A DNA stretch of 64,000 nt from Hydnum rufescens UP504 (Eukaryota > Basidiomycota > Agaricomycetes > Cantharellales > Hydnaceae): the NCBI GenBank assembly GCA_014904985.1, contig MU129075.1, forward strand, positions 3,856 through 67,855. The letters are read 5' to 3'. Every line of letters begins with the position of its first letter. The first letter of the stretch is position 1. The notes under the pieces were generated by a model. That model had not been told where the DNA came from. It saw nothing but the letters and a program-made list of their open reading frames with translations, and ran no database searches. Both the position numbers and the translations under genes were made by a program. Positions 60,265 through 64,000 of this stretch are shown here, piece by piece.

Positions 60265-63200
60265 TCAATCTGTGATTAGCGAGTGACGAATGCTCAAGGC
60301 CTCCTCGTTTGCCTTGAGGGCCTCTTCATGGCGGCCAAGTTTTGAAAGATGATCTGAGTGGTAATTAAGAGAATGAACGAGATCTGGGAGGAATACTTTG
60401 GGGCGATCTGCGGCTAGTAAGCGACGAATTCCCAAGGCCTCCTCATTCGCCCCGAGGGCGTCTTCATGGCGACCAAACTTCGAAAGACGAATGGACTGGT
60501 TGTTAAGAGAGTCAGCGAGAGCTGGATGGAATACTTTGGGTCGATCTGTGGCTAGCAAGCGACGGATTCCCAAGGCCTCCTCATTTGCCTTGAGGGCCTC
60601 TTCATCGTGGCCAAATTTTGAAAGACAATTGGAGCGGTTGTGAAGGGAATCAGCGAGATGTGGGCGGAATACTTTGGGGCAATCTGCGACTAGCAAGCGA
60701 TAAATGGCCAACGCCTCCTCAATTTGCCTTGAGGGCCTCTTCATCACGGCCAAATTTTGAAAGACAATTGGAGTGGTTGCGAAGAGAACGACGCAGAGAT
60801 GTGGGCGAACACTTGGGGGTCGATCTGCAGCTAGCAGGCGATAAATGGCCAAGGCCTCCTCATTTGCCTTGAGGGCCTCTTCATCTCTGCCAAATTTGGA
60901 AAGATCAATGGAGAGGATGTTAAGGAATCAGCGAGATCTGAGTGGAACACTTTGGGGCGATCTGCAGCTAGTGAACGATAAATGGCCAACGCCTCCTCAA
61001 TTGCCTTGAGGGCCTCTTCATCACGGCCAAATTTTGAAAGACAATTGGAGCGGTTGCGAAGAGAACGAGCGAGATCTGGGTGGAACACTTGGGGGCGATC
61101 TGCAGCTAGCAAGCGATAAATGGCCAAGGCCTCCTCAATTGCCTTCAGGGCCTCTTCATCTCTGCCAAATTTGGAAAGATCAATGGAGAGGATGTTAAGG
61201 GAATCAGCGAGATCCGAGTGGAACACTTTGGGCGATCTGCAGCTAGTGAGCGATAAATGGCCAAGGCCTCCTCATTGCCTTGAGGCCTCTTCATCCGCGG
61301 CCAAATTTTGAAAGGACGATTGGAGTGGTTGTTAAGAGAACGAGCGAGATCTGGGCAGAATACTTCGGGTCGATCTGCGGCTAGCAAGCGATAAATGGCC
61401 AAGGCCTCCTCATTGCCTTGAGGGCCTCTTCATCGCGGCCAAATTCTGAAAGACGAATGGAGTGGTTGTTAAGAGAACGAGCGAGATCTGGACGGAATAC
61501 TTCCGGGTCGATCTGCTGGCTAGCAAGCGATAAATGGCCCAAGGCCTCCTCATTTGCCTTGAGGGCCTCTTCATCGCGGCCAAATTTGAAAGTCGATTGG
61601 AGTGGTTGTTAAGAGAAGCAGCGAGATCTGGGCAGGAATACTTCGGGTCGATCTGCTGACTAGCAAGCGATAAATGGCCAAGGCCTCCTCATTTGCTTGA
61701 GGGCCTCTTCATCGCGGCCAAATTTGAAAGAGCAATGGAGAGGTTGTTAAGAGAATCAGCGAGATCTGGGCGGAATACTTCGGGTCGATCTGCGGCTAGC
61801 AAGCGATAAATGGTCCAAGGCTCTCCTCATTTTGCCTTGAGGGCCTCTTCATCGCGGCCAATTTGAAAGACTGAATGGAGATGGTTGTTAAGAGAACGAG
61901 CGAGATCTGGAGCGGAATACTTCGGGTCGATCTGCGGCTAGCAAGCGATCAAATTGCCCAAGGCCTCCTCATTTGCCTTGCAGGGCCTCTTCATCGCGGC
62001 CAAATTTTGAAAGACGATTGGAGTGGTTGTTAAGAGAACGAGCGAGATCTGGGCGAGAATACTTCGGGTCGATCTGCGGCTAGCAAGCGACGAATTCCCA
62101 AGGCCTCCTCACTTGTCTTGAGGCCTCTTCATCGCGGCCAAATTTTGAAAGATCAACGGAGAGGTTGTTAAGAGAACGAGCGAGATCTGGCGGAATACTT
62201 CGGTCGATCTGTGGCTAGCAAGCGATAAATGCCAAGGCCTCCTCATTTGCCTTGAGGCCTCTTCATCGCGGCCAAATTTTGAAAGACGATATGGAGTGGT
62301 TGTTAAGAGAAACGAGCGAGATCTGGGCGGAATACTTCGGGTCGATCTGCGACTAGCAAGCGATGAATGCCCAAGGCCTCCTCATTTGCCTTGAGGGCCT
62401 CTTCGATCGCGGCCAAATTTGAAAGAGCAGATGGAGATGGTTGTTAAGAGAACGAGCGAGATCTGGGCGGAATACTTCGGGTCGATCTGCGGCTAGCAAG
62501 CGATAAATGGCCAAGGCCTCCTCATTTGCCTTGAGGGCCTCTTCGATCGCGGCCAAATTTTGAAAGACGATTGGAGTAGGTTGTTAAGAGAATCAGCGAG
62601 ATCTGGGCGAATACTTCGGGTCGATCTGCGGCTAGCAAGCGACGAATTCCCAAGGCCTCCTCATTTGCCTTGAGGGCCTCTTCATCGCGGCCAAATTTTG
62701 AAAGATCAACGGAGAGGTTGTTAAGAGAATCAGCGAGATCTGGGCGGAATACTTTGGGTCGATCTGCGGCTAGCAAGCGATAAATTGCCAAGGCCTCCTC
62801 ATTTGCCTTGAGGGCCTCTTCACGGCGGCCAAATTTTGAAAGATCAATGGAGAGGTTGTTAAGAGAAAGAGCGAGATCTGGGCGGAGTACTTTGGGTTGA
62901 TCTGTGGCTAGCAAGCGACGGATTCCCAGGGCCTCCTCACTTGCCTTGAAGGCCTCTTCATCGCGGCCCAATCCCGAAAGGCAAAGGGAGAGGCTGACAA
63001 GAGCAACAGCAAGATATGATTTCTCCCTACGGCGCGGCATAGTACCACTGCCATAGTCTGTACCTCAAACGCCTCCCCCCAAAGACCCAGATCATGCAAA
63101 TTCCTCGACAGGTCATTCATCTTTCCCGCCAGCATAGCCGAATTCCAATTTGACCTTCCGAACATCATGCAGCTCGTTCAGGAGTTGCAATGTCGCCGTA

Positions 63201-63883
63201 ACTGTTTCACGAAGTTGACGTGTCGGGTCCCCAGTCGGCTGCCAGTGAGTTTCTAATTCCAAAACCTGCGCTTCGACATCCGCACCGACCGAAATATGTG
63301 GCAAGACACCCCGGACTTCTGCCGTAAGCTCCGAGATCTGCCTTGTGAGATATGAGACATGGAGATCACGGCCAGTTCGCAGTCCAGTCATCCCTCCATG
63401 CCTGTTTTGGCATCATCAGTCTCTTATTGCTATATTGAATAAAGGAAGTAGATTTACCTTGAGCCCAGTGGTGTCGAGGTCGCCGTAACCCAATCTCCTC
63501 TAGTCGTCCTTGCACAGCCACTCCGATTTGCTCAAACACTGCCTGACCCGCCGGAAGTTCGAACAAGTTGCGCAGTCCTTCCAGTATCAATGGAGGCCTA
63601 AAAATCGGATTTAATATCATTGAATTGTCGATAGCCCCAAATCACTCGCCGGTGTGCTTTTCAGAGGTTAACGGGGGTCTTACTGGGACTGATGGACCAG
63701 GAGACACGATTGTCCCTACTCTGTCCACAGGGTTGGATGCTGTTATCGATGTCAGGGTGACGATCTTTATCATCACATCAGCTCATTTCTGCAAACTGAG
63801 AGGGGACCTGTTGAATGCACACTCACTTGGAATGCATGGAAACAATCTGTGAGATTCTCTCCGTGCCTCGATATCGCACTCAT
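60265..63883 (-). CDS. TPR-array protein (about 20 tandem 46-residue repeats), frame broken in the middle
   Basis: Exon 1 starts at the ATG ending at 63883 (MSAISRHGENLTDCFHAFQ), donor GTGAGT. The following exons give SNPVDRVGTIVSPGPS and PPLILEGLRNLFELPAGQAV. LRETVTATLQLLNELHDV and the repeat domain from about 63010 to 60265 come next. The consensus unit is NLSxDLSKFGRxEEALKANE followed by EALAIYRLLAADRPKVF and RPDLADSL, a TPR/kinesin-light-chain-like helix pair of 138 bp. The stretches 63040-62640 and 61200-60265 stay nearly in frame. Between about 61200 and 62640 almost every unit gains or loses a base. It ends SIRHSLITD, stop at 60265. Such proteins are protein-interaction scaffolds. In agaricomycetes they occur in NLR-like and CHAT-linked proteins, but no NACHT or CHAT domain is visible here. 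Confidence 0.75.
61200..62640. repeat. Frame-disrupted core of the TPR-coding tandem array
   Basis: About ten 138-bp units in which single bases are gained or lost (for example GGCCAATTTGAAAG, TTGCAGGGCC, GCGAGAATAC) while the rest of each unit stays nearly identical to its neighbours. This pattern is what unpolished long-read consensus gives in near-identical repeats; true decay would also show substitutions. Confidence 0.7.
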
Positions 63884-64000
63884 AATTTGATCACGCTGGA
63901 CGTAGTGACTCAAAACATTCAAACTCGACCATCGTTTGCGTCAGCACAAATTGCCATCAGGTTCCTATAGGCGAAATAGATATTTCATTGTAGAGATTGT

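Overview
This is a window of a filamentous fungal nuclear genome, most likely an agaricomycete basidiomycete. The genes are dense, with many introns of about 45-75 nt and some micro-exons. The families point the same way: an F-box protein of the agaricomycete type, a GH5 exo-glucanase pair, a GH18 chitinase with a chitin-binding tail, fungal beta-tubulin, a GT15 mannosyltransferase and a long TPR-array protein. A Rhizoctonia/Ceratobasidium-like source would fit, but that is a guess from style. I ran no search.

Layout. 0.5-6.6 kb: two inverted copies of one low-complexity gene (a decayed + copy and a better-preserved - copy) enclose a PD-(D/E)XK-like gene with a poly-acidic tail. 7.4-8.7 kb: a DUF2306-type membrane protein (-). 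8.87-12.29 kb: a hAT transposon with TIRs and an exact 8-bp target duplication. 13.1-16.3 kb: a large coiled-coil protein (+). 17.5-23.9 kb: a tandem pair of secreted GH5 beta-1,3-glucanase genes (+), both with reading-frame lesions. 24.3-26.9 kb: an acyl-CoA synthetase/4CL-like ligase (-) with frame breaks. 28.7-30.8 kb: an F-box protein (-). 31.6-33.6 kb: a secreted chitinase (+). 34.4-35.8 kb: a BAR-domain protein of the Gvp36 type (+). 37.0-39.2 kb: beta-tubulin (+). 39.7-41.8 kb: an EamA/DMT-type transporter (-).

From about 41.9 to 58.5 kb the window becomes a repeat compartment. It holds several MITE families with recognisable target duplications and nested insertions, long foldback palindromes, and a 1.3-kb G-run minisatellite. 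It also holds a UTP14 pseudogene and a second PD-(D/E)XK-like pseudogene, both broken by in-frame TGA codons. An apparently functional GT15 mannosyltransferase (48.0-49.2 kb) sits inside this compartment. 60.3-63.9 kb: a TPR-repeat protein (-) with roughly 20 tandem 138-bp units, the middle of which is riddled with single-base frame breaks.

How the genes relate: this is not a biosynthetic cluster. GH5 and GH18 act on beta-glucan and chitin in cell walls, the GT15 enzyme builds secreted mannoproteins, and tubulin, BAR and UTP14-type proteins are housekeeping. The strongest novel material is the nested, datable set of small transposons, the G-run minisatellite, and the two PD-(D/E)XK-like genes with acidic tails.
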